Assembly (NCBI RefSeq): GCF_000003605.2 | Contig: NW_003149975.1 | Coordinates: forward strand, 1-44,332 | Reading direction: 5' to 3' | DNA: 44,332 nt | Origin: Saccoglossus kowalevskii | Taxonomy: Eukaryota > Hemichordata > Enteropneusta > Harrimaniidae | Shown: positions 23,985-37,383 of the stretch, in pieces | Layout of the letters: each line of letters begins with the position of its first letter | How positions within the stretch are numbered: position 1 is the stretch's first letter | Position numbers and translations under genes: made by a program | The notes under the pieces: generated by a model | Database searches by the model: none | What the model was told of the DNA's origin: nothing | Seen by the model: the letters and a program-made list of their open reading frames with translations, nothing else

Positions 23985-25280
23985 TTGGTTGAGTGTAATG
24001 TTATATCAACCATAGTTCCATACACGTTCCTGTCCTGTACTATTTACACATTGGTTGATTGTATGGTTATATCAACAATAGTTCCATACACGTTCCTGTC
24101 CTGTACTATTTACACATTGGTTGAGTGTCTTGATATATCAACCATAGTTCCATACACGTTCCTGTCCTGTACTATTTAAACATTGGTTGAGTGTATTGTT
24201 ATATCAACAATAGTTTCATACACGTTCCCGTCCCGTACTATTTACACATTGGTTGAGTGTATTATTATATCAACCATAGTTCCATACATGTTCCTGTCCC
24301 GTACTATTTACACATTGGTTGAGGGTATTGTTATATGAACAATAGTTCCATACACGTTCCTGTCCCGTACTATTTACACATTGGTTGAATGTATTATTAT
24401 ATCAACCGTAGTTCCATACACGTTCCTGTCCCGTACTATTTACACATTGGTTGAATGTTTTGTTATATCAACAATAGTTCCATACATGTTCCTGTCCCGT
24501 ACTATTTACACATTGGTTGAGTGTATTGTTATATCAACAATAGTTCCATACACGTTCCTGTCCTGTACTATTTACACTTTGGTTGATTGTATTGTTATAT
24601 CAACCATAGTTCCATACACGTTCCTGTCCTGTACTATTTAAACATTGGTTGATTGTATTGTTATATGAACAATAGTTCCATACATGTTCCTGTCCTGTAC
24701 TATTTAAACATTGGTTGAGTGTAATGTTATATCAACCATAGTTCCATACACGTTCCTGTCCTGTATTATTTACACATTGGTTGAGTGTAATGTTATATCA
24801 ACCATAGTTCCATACACGTTCCTGTCCTGTACTATTTAAACATTGGTTGATTGTATTGTTATATCAACAATAGTTCCATACACGTTCCTGTCCTGTACTA
24901 TTTAAACATTGGTTGATTGTATTGTTATATCAACAATAGTTCCATACACGTTCCTGTCCTGTACTATTTACACATTGGTTGAGTGTATTGATATGTCAAC
25001 CATAGTTCCATACACGTTCCTGTCCTGTACTATTTAAACATTGGTTGAGTGTAATGTTATATCAACCATAGTTCCATACACGTTCCTGTCCTGTACTATT
25101 TAAACATTGGTTGATTGTATTGTTATATCAACAATAGTTCCATACACGTTCCTGTCCCGTACTATTTACACATTGGTTGAGTGTATTGATATATCAACAA
25201 TAGTTCCATACATGTTCCTGTCCCGTACTATTTACACATTGGTTGAATGTATTGTTATATCAACAATAGTTTCATACACG
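23985..25280 (+). repeat. Duplicated segment, partner of about 1534-2830, switching source near 25.28 kb
   Basis: From the three-unit cassette at 23985 to unit C near 25240 the series follows 1534-2800 at offset 22,451 and then 22,448 bp (after the private insertions of the other copy). Shared marks include AATGTTTTG (1997 / 24455), CCATACATG with TGA, CCTGTATTATTT and ATTGATATGTC. At unit C this copy reads TTCCCGTCCTGT where 2835 has TTCCCGTCCCGT, and from there it follows 6.08-6.82 kb. The switch lies within about one unit. Confidence 0.82.
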
Positions 25281-26030
25281 TTCCCGTCCTGTACTATTTA
25301 CACATTGGTTGAGTGTATTGTTATATCAACAATAGTTCCATACATGTTCCTGTCCCGTACTATTTACACATTGGTTGAGTGTATTGTTATATCAACAATA
25401 GTTCCATACACGTTCCTGTCCCGTACTATTCACACATTGGTTGAATGTATTGTTATATCAACAATAGTTCCATACACGTTCCTGTCCTGTACTATTTACA
25501 CATTGGTTGAGTGTATTGCTATATTAACAATAGCTCCATTCACGTTCCTGTCCTGTACTATTTACACTTTGGTTGAGTGTAATGTTATATCAACAATAGT
25601 TCCATACACGTTCCTGTCCTGTACTATTTATACATTGGTTGAGTGTATTGATATATCAACAATAGCTCCATTCACGTTCCTGTCCTGTACTATTTACACT
25701 TTGGTTGAGTGTAATGTTATATGAACAATAGTTTCATACACGTTCCTGTCCCGTACTATTTACACATTGGTTGAGTGTATTGTTATATCAACAATAGTTC
25801 CAAACACGTTCCTTTCCCGTACTATTTACACATTGGTTGAGGGTATTGTTATATCAACAATAGTTCCATGCAGGTTCCTGTCCCGTACTATTTACACATT
25901 GGTTGAATGTATTGTGATATCAACAATAGTTCCATACACGTTCCTGTCCTGTACTATTTAAACATTGGTTGATTGTATTGTTATATCAACAATAGTTCCA
26001 TATACGTTCCTGTCCTGTACTATTTAAACA

Positions 26031-26558
26031 TTGGTTGATTGTATTGTTATATCAACAATAGTTCCATACACGTTCCTGTCCCGTACTATTTACACATTGG
26101 TTGAGTGTATTGATATATCATCAATAGTTCCATACATGTTCCTGTCCCGTACTATTTACACATTGGTTGAATGTATTGTTATATCAACAATAGTTTCATA
26201 CACGTTCCCGTCCCGTACTATTTACACATTGGTTGAGTGTATTGTTATATCAACAATAGTTCCATACATGTTCCTGTCCCGTACTATTTACACATTGGTT
26301 GAGGGTATTGTTATATGAACAATAGTTCCATACACGTTCCTGTCCCGTACTATTTACACATTGGTTGAATGTATTATTATATCAACCGTAGTTCCATACA
26401 CGTTCCTGTCCCGTATTATTTACACATTGGTTGAATGTATTGTTATATCAACAATAGTTCCATACACTTTCCTGTCCCGTACTATTTACACATTGGTTGA
26501 GTGTATTGTTATATCAACAATAGTTCCAAACACGTTCCTTTCCCGTACTATTTACACA
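26031..26558 (+). repeat. Partial higher-order block A-H (8 units)
   Basis: The A to H variants occur in order. The next unit (26559) has ATAACAAC in place of ATATCAAC and ends in a TTTAAAC tail, so I-J are missing. K and L reappear at 26691 and 26757. Unit B has ATCATCAA in place of ATCAACAA. This is a shortened derivative of the 13-unit series. Confidence 0.75.
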
Positions 26559-27096
26559 TTGGTTGAGTGTATTGTTATAACAACAATAGTTCCATACACG
26601 TTCCTGTCCTGTACTATTTAAACATTGGTTGATTGTATTGTTATATCAACCGTAGTTCCAAACACGTTCCCGTCCTGTACTATTTACACATTGGTTGAAT
26701 GTATTGTGATATCAACAATAGTTCCATACACGTTCCTGTCCTGTACTATTTACACATTGGTTGAGTGTATTGCTATATTAACAATAGCTCCATTCACGTT
26801 CCTGTCCTGTACTATTTACACTTTGGTTGAGTGTTATGTTATATGAACAATAGTTCCATACACGTTCCTGTCCCGTACTATTTACACATTGGTTGAATGT
26901 ATTATTATATCAACCATAGTTCCATACACGTTCCTGTCCCGTACTATTTACACATTGGTTGAATGTATTGTTATATCAACAATAGTTCCATACACGTTCC
27001 TGTCCCGTACTATTTACACATTGGTTGAGTGTATTGTTATATCAACAATAGTTCCATACATGTTCCTGTCCTGTACTATTTACACATTGGTTGAGT
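26559..27096 (+). repeat. Array stretch 26.6-27.1 kb
   Basis: This is a mixed series: an ATAACAAC unit ending TTTAAAC, a GATTG unit with TCAACCGTAG, CCAAACACG and CCCGTCCTG, then K, L, a GTTATGTT unit with TGA (26823), F, G and plain units. The unit at 26625 combines marks of three types (GATTG, F and H/C), which suggests exchange inside units or repeated short conversions. Only satellite units are seen. Confidence 0.75.
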
Positions 27097-28960
27097 GTAT
27101 TGTTATATCAACAATAGTTCCATACACGTTCCTGTCCTGTACTATTTACACATTGGTTGAGTGTATTGATATGTCAACCATAGTTCCATACACGTTCCTG
27201 TCCTGTACTATTTAAACATTGGTTGAGTGTAATGTTATATCAACCATAGTTCCATACACGTTCCTGTCCTGTACTATTTAAACATTGGTTGATTGTATTG
27301 TTATATCAACAATAGTTCCATACACGTTCCTGTCCCGTACTATTTACACATTGGTTGAGTGTATTGATATATCAACAATAGTTCCATACATGTTCCTGTC
27401 CCGTACTATTTACACATTGGTTGAATGTATTGTTATATCAACAATAGTTTCATACACGTTCCCGTCCCGTACTATTTACACATTGGTTGAGTGTATTGTT
27501 ATATCAACAATAGTTCCATACATGTTCCTGTCCTGTACTATTTACACATTGGTTGAGGGTATTGTTATATGAACAATAGTTCCATACACGTTCCTGTCCC
27601 GTACTATTTACACATTGGTTGAATGTATTATTTATATCAACCATAGTTCCATACACGTTCCTGTCCAGTATTATTTACACATTGGTTGAATGTATTGTTA
27701 TATCAACAATAGTTCCATACACGTTCCTGTCCCGTACTATTTACACATTGGTTGAGTGTATTGTTATATCAACAATAGTTCCAAACACGTTCCTTTCCCG
27801 TACTATTTACACATTGGTTGAGTGTATTGTTATATCAACAATAGTTCCATACACGTTCCTGTCCCGCACTATTCACACATTGGTTGAATGTATTGTTATA
27901 TCAACAATAGTTCCATGCAGGTTCCTGTCCCGTAATATTTACACATTGGTTGAATGTATTGTGATATCAACAATAGTTCCATACACGTTCTTGTCCTGTA
28001 CTATTTACACATTGGTTGAGTGTATTGCTATATTAACAATAGCTCCATTCACGTTCCTGTCCTGTATTATTTACACTTTGGTTGAGTGTAATGTTATTTG
28101 AACAATAGTTCCATACACGTTTCTGTCCCGTACTATTTACACATTGGTTGAATGTATTATTATATCAACCATAGTTCCATACACGTTCCTGTCCCGTACT
28201 ATTTACACATTGGTTGAATGTATTGTTATATCAACAATAGTTCCATACACGTTCCTGTCCCGTACTATTTACACATTGGTTGAGTGTAATGTTATATCAA
28301 CAATAGTTCCATACACGTTCCTGTCCTGTACTATTTACACTTTGGTTGATTGTATTGTTATATCAACCATAGTTCCATACACGTTCCTGTCCTGTACTAT
28401 TTAAACATTGGTTGATTGTATTGTTATATGAACAATAGTTCCATACACGTTCCTGTCCTGTACTATTTAAACATTGGTTGAGTGTAATGTTATATCAACC
28501 ATAGTTCCATACACGTTCCTGTCCTGTACTATTTACACATTGGTTGATTGTATGGTTATATCAACAATAGTTCCATACACGTTCCTGTCCTGTACTATTT
28601 ACACATTGGTTGAGTGTCTTGATATATCAACCATATTTCCATACACGTTCCTTTCCTGTACTATTTAAACATTGGTTGATTGTATTGTTATATCAACAAT
28701 AGTTCCATACACGTTCCTGTCCCGTACTATTTACACATTGGTTGAGTGTATTGATATATCAACAATAGTTCCATACATGTTCCTGTCCCGTTCTATTTAC
28801 ACATTGGTTGAATGTATTGTTATATCAACAATAGTTTCATACACGTTCCCGTCCTGTACTATTTACACATTGGTTGAGTGTATTGTTATATCAACAATAG
28901 TTCCATACATGTTCCTGTCCCGTACTATTTACACATTGGTTGAGTGTATTTGTTATATCA
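27097..28960 (+). repeat. Duplicated segment, partner of 2470-4540
   Basis: The unit series and private marks match 2470-4540 but with three fewer units between 28408 and 28474. There is an extra T near 27631 and a GTTCTATTTAC variant near 28791. Just beyond D, an extra T (28949-28951) and a missing T (near 28968) lie 17-19 bp apart, so the frame shifts and is restored within one unit. Confidence 0.83.
27285..28143 (+). repeat. 13-unit higher-order block A-M, copy 2
   Basis: Same order of variant units as the block at 2659-3516. It shares that copy's rare marks: CCAGTATT (near 27664), CCGCACT (near 27865), TTCTTGTCC in K, GTTATTTGA in M, and TTTCTGTCC just downstream. It is 859 bp because of one extra T in unit F near 27630-27633, which shifts the open frame by one. 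It is the closest relative of the 2.66-kb copy and part of a longer duplicated segment. Confidence 0.85.
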
Positions 28961-29445
28961 ACAATAGTCCATACACGTTCCTGTCCCGTACTATTCACAC
29001 ATTGGTTGAATGTATTGTTATATCAACAATAGTTCCAAGCAGGTTCCTGTCCCGTACTATTTACACATTGGTTGAATGTATTGTGATATCAACAATAGTT
29101 CCATACACGTTCCTGTCCTGTACTATTTACACATTGGTTGAGTGTATTGCTATATTAACAATAGCTCCATTCACGTTCCTGTCCTGTACTATTTACACTT
29201 TGGTTGAGTGTAATGTTATATCAACAATAGTTCCATACACGTTCCTGTCCTGTACTATTTACACATTGGTTGAGTGTATTGATATATCAACAATAGTTCC
29301 ATACACGTTCCTGTCCTGTACTATTTACACTTTGGTTGATTGTATTGTTATATCAACCATAGTTCCATACACGTTCCTGTCCTGTACTATTTAAACATTG
29401 GTTGAGTGTAATGTTATATCAACCATAGTTCCATACACGTTCCTG
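28474..29445 (+). repeat. Duplicated segment, partner of 30388-31359 (29 units apart)
   Basis: The match is at exactly 1,914 bp from the three-unit cassette through A-D, I-L, GTAATG, ATTGATATA and GATTG to the GTAATG unit. Private differences: 28791 TTCTATT, the +1/-1 pair near 28950-28968 and CCAAGCAGG (29035) in this copy; GGGTGATTG (30457) and ACACAGTGG (30715) in the other. The copies part near 29445, CCCGT here against CCTGTACTACTTAC there. Confidence 0.85.
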
Positions 29446-30387
29446 TCCCGTACTATTTACACATTGGTTGAGGGTATTGTTATATCAACAATAGTTCCAT
29501 ACACGTTCCTGTCCCGTACTATTCACACATTGGTTGAATGTATTATTATATCAACAATAGTTCCATGCAGGTTCCTGTCCCGTACTATTTACACATTGGT
29601 TGAGTGTATTGTTATATCAACAATAGTTCCATACACGTTCCTGTCCCGTACTATTCACACATTGGTTGAATGTATTGTTATATCAACAATAGTTCCATGC
29701 AGGTTCCTGTCCCGTACTATTTACACATTGGTTGAATGTATTGTGATATCAACAATAGTTCCATACACGTTCCTGTCCTGTACTATTTACACTTTGGTTG
29801 AGTGTAATGTTATATCAACAATAGTTCCATACACGTTCCTGTCCTGTACTATTTACACATTGGTTGAGTGTATTGCTATATTAACAATAGCTCCATTCAC
29901 GTTCCTGTCCTGTACTATTTACACTTTGGTTGAGTGTAATGTTATATCAACAATAGTTCCATACACGTTCCTGTCCTGTACTATTTACACATTGGTTGAG
30001 TGTATTGTTATATCAACAATAGTTCCATACACGTTCCTGTCCTGTAGTATTTACACATTGGTTGAGTGTATTGATATATCAACAATAGTTCCATACACGT
30101 TCCTGTCCTGTACTATTTACACTTTGGTTGATTGTATTGTTATATCAACCATAGTTCTATTCACGTTCCTGTCCTGTACTATTTAAACATTGGTTGAGTG
30201 TAATGTTATATCAACCATAGTTCCATACACGTTCCTGTCCTGTACTATTTAAACATTGGTTGATTGTATTGTTATATCAACCATAGTTCCATACACGTTC
30301 CTGTCCTGTACTATTTAAACATTGGTTGATTGTATTGTTATATGAACAATAGTTCCATACACGTTCCTGCCCTGTACTATTTAAACA

Positions 30388-31440
30388 TTGGTTGAGTGTA
30401 ATGTTATATCAACCATAGTTCCATACACGTTCCTGTCCTGTACTATTTACACATTGGGTGATTGTATGGTTATATCAACAATAGTTCCATACACGTTCCT
30501 GTCCTGTACTATTTACACATTGGTTGAGTGTCTTGATATATCAACCATATTTCCATACACGTTCCTGTCCTGTACTATTTAAACATTGGTTGATTGTATT
30601 GTTATATCAACAATAGTTCCATACACGTTCCTGTCCCGTACTATTTACACATTGGTTGAGTGTATTGATATATCAACAATAGTTCCATACATGTTCCTGT
30701 CCCGTACTATTTACACAGTGGTTGAATGTATTGTTATATCAACAATAGTTTCATACACGTTCCCGTCCTGTACTATTTACACATTGGTTGAGTGTATTGT
30801 TATATCAACAATAGTTCCATACATGTTCCTGTCCCGTACTATTTACACATTGGTTGAGTGTATTGTTATATCAACAATAGTTCCATACACGTTCCTGTCC
30901 CGTACTATTCACACATTGGTTGAATGTATTGTTATATCAACAATAGTTCCATGCAGGTTCCTGTCCCGTACTATTTACACATTGGTTGAATGTATTGTGA
31001 TATCAACAATAGTTCCATACACGTTCCTGTCCTGTACTATTTACACATTGGTTGAGTGTATTGCTATATTAACAATAGCTCCATTCACGTTCCTGTCCTG
31101 TACTATTTACACTTTGGTTGAGTGTAATGTTATATCAACAATAGTTCCATACACGTTCCTGTCCTGTACTATTTACACATTGGTTGAGTGTATTGATATA
31201 TCAACAATAGTTCCATACACGTTCCTGTCCTGTACTATTTACACTTTGGTTGATTGTATTGTTATATCAACCATAGTTCCATACACGTTCCTGTCCTGTA
31301 CTATTTAAACATTGGTTGAGTGTAATGTTATATCAACCATAGTTCCATACACGTTCCTGTCCTGTACTACTTACACATTGGTTGAGTGTATTGATATATC
31401 AACAATAGTTCCATACATGTTCCTGTCCCGTACTATTTAC
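30388..31440 (+). repeat. Duplicated segment, partner of 28474-29445 and 6949-8000
   Basis: To its left it resembles the 28.5-kb copy. At its right edge it continues like 7873-8000 (CTACTTACAC then ATTGATATA with ACATG), which the 28.5-kb copy does not. Its immediate left neighbour has CTGCCCTGT near 30369. The offset to the 6949 copy is 23,439 bp (355 units + 9). Confidence 0.8.
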
Positions 31441-34018
31441 ACATTGGTTGAGGGTATTGTTATATCAACAATAGTTCCATACACGTTCCTGTCCCGTACT
31501 ATTTACACATTGGTTGAGTGTATTGTTATATCAACAATAGTTCCAAACACGTTCCTTTCCTGTACTATTTACACATTGGTTGAGTGTAATGTTATATCAA
31601 CAATAGTTCCATACACGTTCCTGTCCTGTACTATTTACACTTTGGTTGATTGTATTGTTATATCAACCATAGTTCCATACACGTTCCTGTCCTGTACTAT
31701 TTAAACATTGGTTGAGTGTATTGTTATATCAACCATAGTTCCATACACGTTCCTGTCCTGTACTATTTACACATTGGTTGAGTGTAATGTTATATCAACC
31801 ATAGTTCCATACACGTTCCTGTCCTGTACTATTTAAACATTGGTTGATTGTATTGTTATATCAACAATAGTTCCATACACGTTCCTGTCCTGTACTATTT
31901 AAACATTGGTTGATTGTATTGTTATATGAACAATAGTTCCATACACGTTCCTGTCCTGTACTATTTAAACATTGGTTGAGTGTAATGTTATATCAACCAT
32001 AGTTCCATACACGTTCCTGTCCTGTACTATTTAAACATTGGTTGAGTGTATTGATATATCAACAATAGTTCCATACACGTTCCTGTCCCGTACTATTTAC
32101 ACATTGGTTGAGTGTCTTGATATATCAACCATAGTTCCATACACGTTCCTGTCCCGTACTATTTACACATTGGTTGAGTGTCTTGATATATCAACCATAG
32201 TTCCATACACGTTCCCGTCCCGTACTATTTACACATTGGTTGAATGTATTGTTATATCAACAATAGTTCCATACATGTTCCTGTCCTGTACTATTTACAC
32301 ATTGGTTGAGTGTCTTGATATATCAACCATAGTTCCATACACGTTCCTGTCCTGTACTATTTAAACATTGGTTGATTGTATTGTTATATCAACAATAGTT
32401 CCATACACGTTCCTGTCCCGTACTATTTACACATTGGTTGAGTGTATTGATATATCAACAATAGTTCCATACATGTTCCTGTCCCGTACTATTTACACAT
32501 TGGTTGAATGTATTGTTATATCAACAATAGTTTCATACACGTTCCCGTCCTGTACTATTTACCCATTGGTTGAGTGTATTGTTATGTCAACAATAGTTCC
32601 ATACATGTTCCTGTCCCGTACTATTTACACATTGGTTGAGTGTATTGTTATATCAACAATAGTTCCATACACGTTCCCTGTCCTGTACTATTTAAACATT
32701 GGTTGAGTGTAATGTTATATCAACCATAGTTCCATACACGTTCCTGTCCTGTACTATTTACACTTTGGTTGATTGTATTGTTATATCAACCATAGTTCCA
32801 TACACGTTCCTATCCTGTACTATTTAAACATTGGTTGATTGTATTGTTATATGAACAATAGTTCCATACACGTTCCTGTCCTGTACTATTTAAACATTGG
32901 TTGAGTGTAATGTTATATCAACCATAGTTCCATACACGTTCCTGTCCTGTACTATTTACACATTGGTTGAGTGTAATGTTATATCAACCATAGTTCCATA
33001 CACGTTCCTGTCCTGTACTATTTAAACATTTGTTGATTGTATTGTTATATCAACAATAGTTCCATACACGTTCCTGTCCTGTACTATTTAAACATTGGTT
33101 GATTGTATTGTTATATCAACCATAGTTCCATACACGTTCCTGTCCTGTACTACTTACACATTGGTTGAGTGTATTGATATATCAACAATAGTTCCATACA
33201 TGTTCCTGTCCCGTACTATTTACACATTGGTTGAGGGTATTGTTATATGAACAATAGTTCCATACACGTTCCTGTCCCGTACTATTTACACATTGGTTGA
33301 ATGTAATATTATATCAACCATAGTTCCATACACGTTCCTGTCCCGTACTATTTACACATTGGTTGAATGTATTGTTATATCAACAATAGTTCCATACATG
33401 TTCCTGTCCCGTACTATTTACACATTGGTTGAGTGTATTGTTATATCAACAATAATTCCATACACGTTCCTGTCCTGTACTATTTACACTTTGGTTGATT
33501 GTATTGTTATATCAACCATAGTTCCATACACGTTCCTGTCCTGTACTATTTAAACATTGGTTGATTGTATTGTTATATGAACAATAGTTCCATACACGTT
33601 CCTGTCCTGTACTATTTAAACATTGGTTGAGTGTAATGTTATATCAACCATAGTTCCATACACGTTCCTGTCCTGTACTATTTACACATTGGTTGAGTGT
33701 AATGTTATATCAACCATAGTTCCATACACGTTCCTGACCTGTACTATTTAAACATTGGTTGATTGTATTGTTATATCAACAATAGTTCCATACACGTTCC
33801 TGTCCTGTACTATTTAAACATTGGTTGATTGTATTGTTATATCAACAATAGTTCCATACACGTTCCTGTCCTGTACTATATACACTTTGGTTGAGTGTAT
33901 TGATATGTCAACCATAGTTCCATACACGTTCCTGTCCTGTACTATTTAAACATTGGTTGAGTGTAATGTTATATCAACCATAGTTCCATACACGTTCCTG
34001 TCCTGTACTATTTAAACA
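31441..34018 (+). repeat. Array stretch 31.4-34.0 kb rich in TTTAAAC units
   Basis: Many units here end in CCTGTACTATTTAAAC, so the open frame is short. A group of TGTCTTG units occurs at 32104, 32170 and 32302, with CCCGT tails on the first two, a combination I saw only here. A one-base insertion (TTCCCTGTCC near 32676) shifts the phase by +1 downstream. Other private changes are TACCCATTGG (32561), CTATCCTG (32812), CTGACCTG (33736) and ACTATATACACTTTGG (33878). No non-satellite sequence is seen. Confidence 0.8.
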
Positions 34019-34876
34019 TTGGTTGATTGTATTGTTATATCAACAATAGTTCCATACACGTTCCTGTCCCGTACTATTTACACATTGGTTGAGTGTATTG
34101 ATATATCAACAATAGTTCCATACATGTTCCTGTCCCATACTATTTACACATTGGTTGAATGTATTGTTATATCAACAATAGTTTCATACACGTTCCCGTC
34201 CCGTACTATCTACACATTGGTTGAGTGTATTGTTATATCAACAATAGTTCCTTACATGTTCCTGTCCCGTACTATTTACACATTGGTTGAGGGTATTGTT
34301 ATATGAACAATAGTTCCATACACGTTCCTGTCCCGTACTATTTACACATTGGTTGAATGTATTATTATATCAACCGTAGTTCCATACACGTTCCTGTCCC
34401 GTATTATTTACACATTGGTTGAATGTATTGTTATATCAACAATAGTTCCATACTCGTTCCTGTCCCGTACTATTTAAACATTGGTTGAGTGTATTGTTAT
34501 ATCAACAATAGTTCCAAACACGTTCCTTTCCCGTACTATTTACACATTGGTTGAGTGTATTGTTATATCAACAATAGTTCCATACACGTTCCTGTCCCGT
34601 ACTATTCACACATTGGTTGAATGTATTGTTATATCAACAATAGTTCCATGCAGGTTCCTGTCCCGTACTATTTACACATTGGTTGAATGTATTGTGATAT
34701 CAACAATAGTTCCATACACGTTCCTGTCCTGTACTATTTACACATTGGTTGAGTGTATTGCTTTATTAACAATAGCTCCATTCACGTTCCTGTCCTGTAC
34801 TATTTACACTTTGGTTGAGTGTAATGTTATATCAACAATAGTTCCATACACGTTCCTGTCCTGTACTATTTACACA
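34019..34876 (+). repeat. 13-unit higher-order block A-M, copy 3
   Basis: The complete A-M series is present. Local marks are CCCATACT in B (34136), TATCTACACA in C, CCTTACATG in D, ACTCG and TTTAAAC in G (a stop in the open frame), and GCTTTATTAAC in L. The B-E part with its private marks is repeated 1,121 bp downstream. The K-M part and what follows are repeated at about 18.5-19.1 kb. Confidence 0.82.
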
Positions 34877-35205
34877 TTGGTTGAGTGTATTGTTATATCA
34901 ACAATAGTTTCATACACGTTCCTGTCCTGTAGTATTTACACATTGGTTGAGTGTATTGATATATCAACAATAGTTCCATACACGTTCCTGTCCTGTACTA
35001 TTTGCACTTTGGTTGATTGTATTGTTATATCAACCATAGTTCCATACACGTTCCTGTCCTGTACTATTTACACATTGGTTGAGTGTATTGATATATCAAC
35101 AATAGTTCATACACGTTCCTGTCCTGTACTATTTACACTTTGGTTGATTGTATTGTTATATCAACAATAGTTCCATACACGTTCCTGTCCTGTACTACTT
35201 ACACA

Positions 35206-35494
35206 TTGGTTGAGTGTATTGATATATCAACAATAGTTCCATACATGTTCCTGTCCCATACTATTTACACATTGGTTGAATGTATTGTTATATCAACAAT
35301 AGTTTCATACACGTTCCCGTCCCGTACTATCTACACATTGGTTGAGTGTATTGTTATATCAACAATAGTTCCTTACATGTTCCTGTCCCGTACTATTTAC
35401 ACATTGGTTGAGGGTATTGTTATATGAACAATAGTTCCATACACGTTCCTGTCCCGTACTATTTACACATTGGTTGAATGTATTATTATATCAA
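35206..35494 (+). repeat. Short duplication of 34085-34373
   Basis: Units B-E with the private marks CCCATACT (34136 / 35257), TATCTACACA (near 34209 / 35330) and CCTTACATG (near 34252 / 35373) are repeated at 1,121 bp (17 units - 1). The copy is joined at its left, near 35250, to the segment shared with 18.5-19.1 kb, and diverges again in unit F (TCAACCATAG against TCAACCGTAG). Confidence 0.85.
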
Positions 35495-35931
35495 CCATAG
35501 TTCCATACACGTTCCTGTCCCGTACTATTTACACATTGGTTGAATGTATTGTGATGTCAACAATAGTTCCATACACGTTCCTGTCCTGTACTATTTACAC
35601 ATTGGTTGAGTGTATTGCTATATTAACAATAGCTCCATTCACGTTCCTGTCCTGTACTATTTACACTTTGGTTGATTGTATTGTTATATCAACCATAGTT
35701 CCATACACGTTCCTGTCCCGTACTATTCACACATTGTTTGAATGTATTGTTATATCAACAATAGTTCCATGCAGGTTCCTGTCCCGTACTATTTACACAT
35801 TGGTTGAGTGTAATGTTATATCAACCATAGTTCCATACACGTTCCTGTCCTGTACTATTTAAACATTAGTTGAGTGTATTGATATATCAACAATAGTTCT
35901 ATACACGTTCCTGTCCTGTACTATTTACACT

Positions 35932-37383
35932 TTGTTTGAGTGTATTGATATATCAAAAATAGTTCCATACACGTTCCTGTCCTGTACTATTTACACTTTG
36001 GTTGATTGTATTGTTATATCAACAATAGTTCCATACACGTTCCTGTCCTGTACTACTTACACATTGGTTGAGTGTATTGATATATCAACAATAGTTCCAT
36101 ACATGTTCCTGTCCCGTACTATTTACACATTGGTTGAGGGTATTGTTATATGAACAATAGTTCCATACACGTTCCTGTCCCGTACTATTTACACATTGGT
36201 TGAATGTATTATTATATCAACCATAGTTCCATACACGTTCCTGTCCCGTACTATTTACACATTGGTTGAATGTATTGTGATGTCAACAATAGTTCCATAC
36301 ACGTTCCTGTCCTGTACTATTTACACATTGGTTGAGTGTATTGCTATATTAACAATAGCTCCATTCACGTTCCTGTCCTGTACTATTTACACTTTGGTTG
36401 ATTGTATTGTTATATCAACCATAGTTCCATACACGTTCCTGTCCCGTACTATTTACACATTGTTTGAATGTATTGTTATATCAACAATAGTTCCATGCAG
36501 GTTCCTGTCCCGTACTATTTACACATTGGTTGAATGTATTGATATATCAACAATAGTTCCATACACGTTCCTGTCCCGTACTATTTACACTTTGGTTGAT
36601 TGTATTGTTATATCAACCATAGTTCTATACACGTTCCTGTCCTGTACTATTTAAACATTGGTTGAGTGTAATGTTATATCAACCATAGTTCCATACACGT
36701 TCCTGTCCTGTACTATTTAAACATTGGTTGATTGTATTGTTATATCAACAATAGTTTCATACACGTTCCTGTCCTGTACTATTTAAACATTGGTTGATTG
36801 TATTGTAATATCAACAATAGTTCCATACACGTTCCTGTCCTGTACTATTTACACATTGGTTGATTGTATTGTTATATCAACAATAGTTCCATACACGTTC
36901 CTGTCCCGTACTATATACACATTGGTTGAGTGTATTGATATATCAACAATAGTTCCATACATGTTCCTGTCCCGTACTATTTACACATTGGTTGAATGTA
37001 TTGTTATATCAACAATAGTTTCATACACGTTCCCGTCCCGTACTATTTACACATTGGTTGAGTGTATTGTTATATCAACAATAGTTCCATACATGTTCCT
37101 GTCCCGTACTATTTACACATTGGTTGAGGGTATTGTTATATGAACAATAGTTCCATACACGTTCCTGTCCCGTACTATTTACACATTGGTTGAATGTATT
37201 ATTATATCAACTGTAGTTCCATACACGTTCCTGTCCCGTATTATTTACACATTGGTTGAATGTATTGTTATATCAACAATAGTTCCATACACGTTCCTGT
37301 CCCGTACTATTTACACATTGGTTGAGTGTATTGTTATATCAACAATAGTTCCAAACACGTTCCTTTCCCGTACTATTTACACA
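35932..37383 (+). repeat. Duplicated segment, partner of 40153-41604 (offset 4,221 bp)
   Basis: This runs from the TTTGTTTGAG/ATCAAAAATAG unit through GAGGGT/TGA, ATTATT, ATTGTGATGTC, L, GATTG, J, ATTGATATA, AGTTCTATAC, TTTAAAC units, ATTGTAATATC, then A-H. Shared rare marks are ATTGTAATATC (36803 / 41024) and CGTACTATATACAC (36907 / 41128). Differences seen: TATTTACACATTGTTTG against TATTCACACATTGTTTG, CCTGTACT against CCTTTACT (near 40996), and ATTGTTATGTC in the right copy (41222). The offset is 64 units - 3, because of three one-base deletions near 38.7 kb. Confidence 0.85.
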
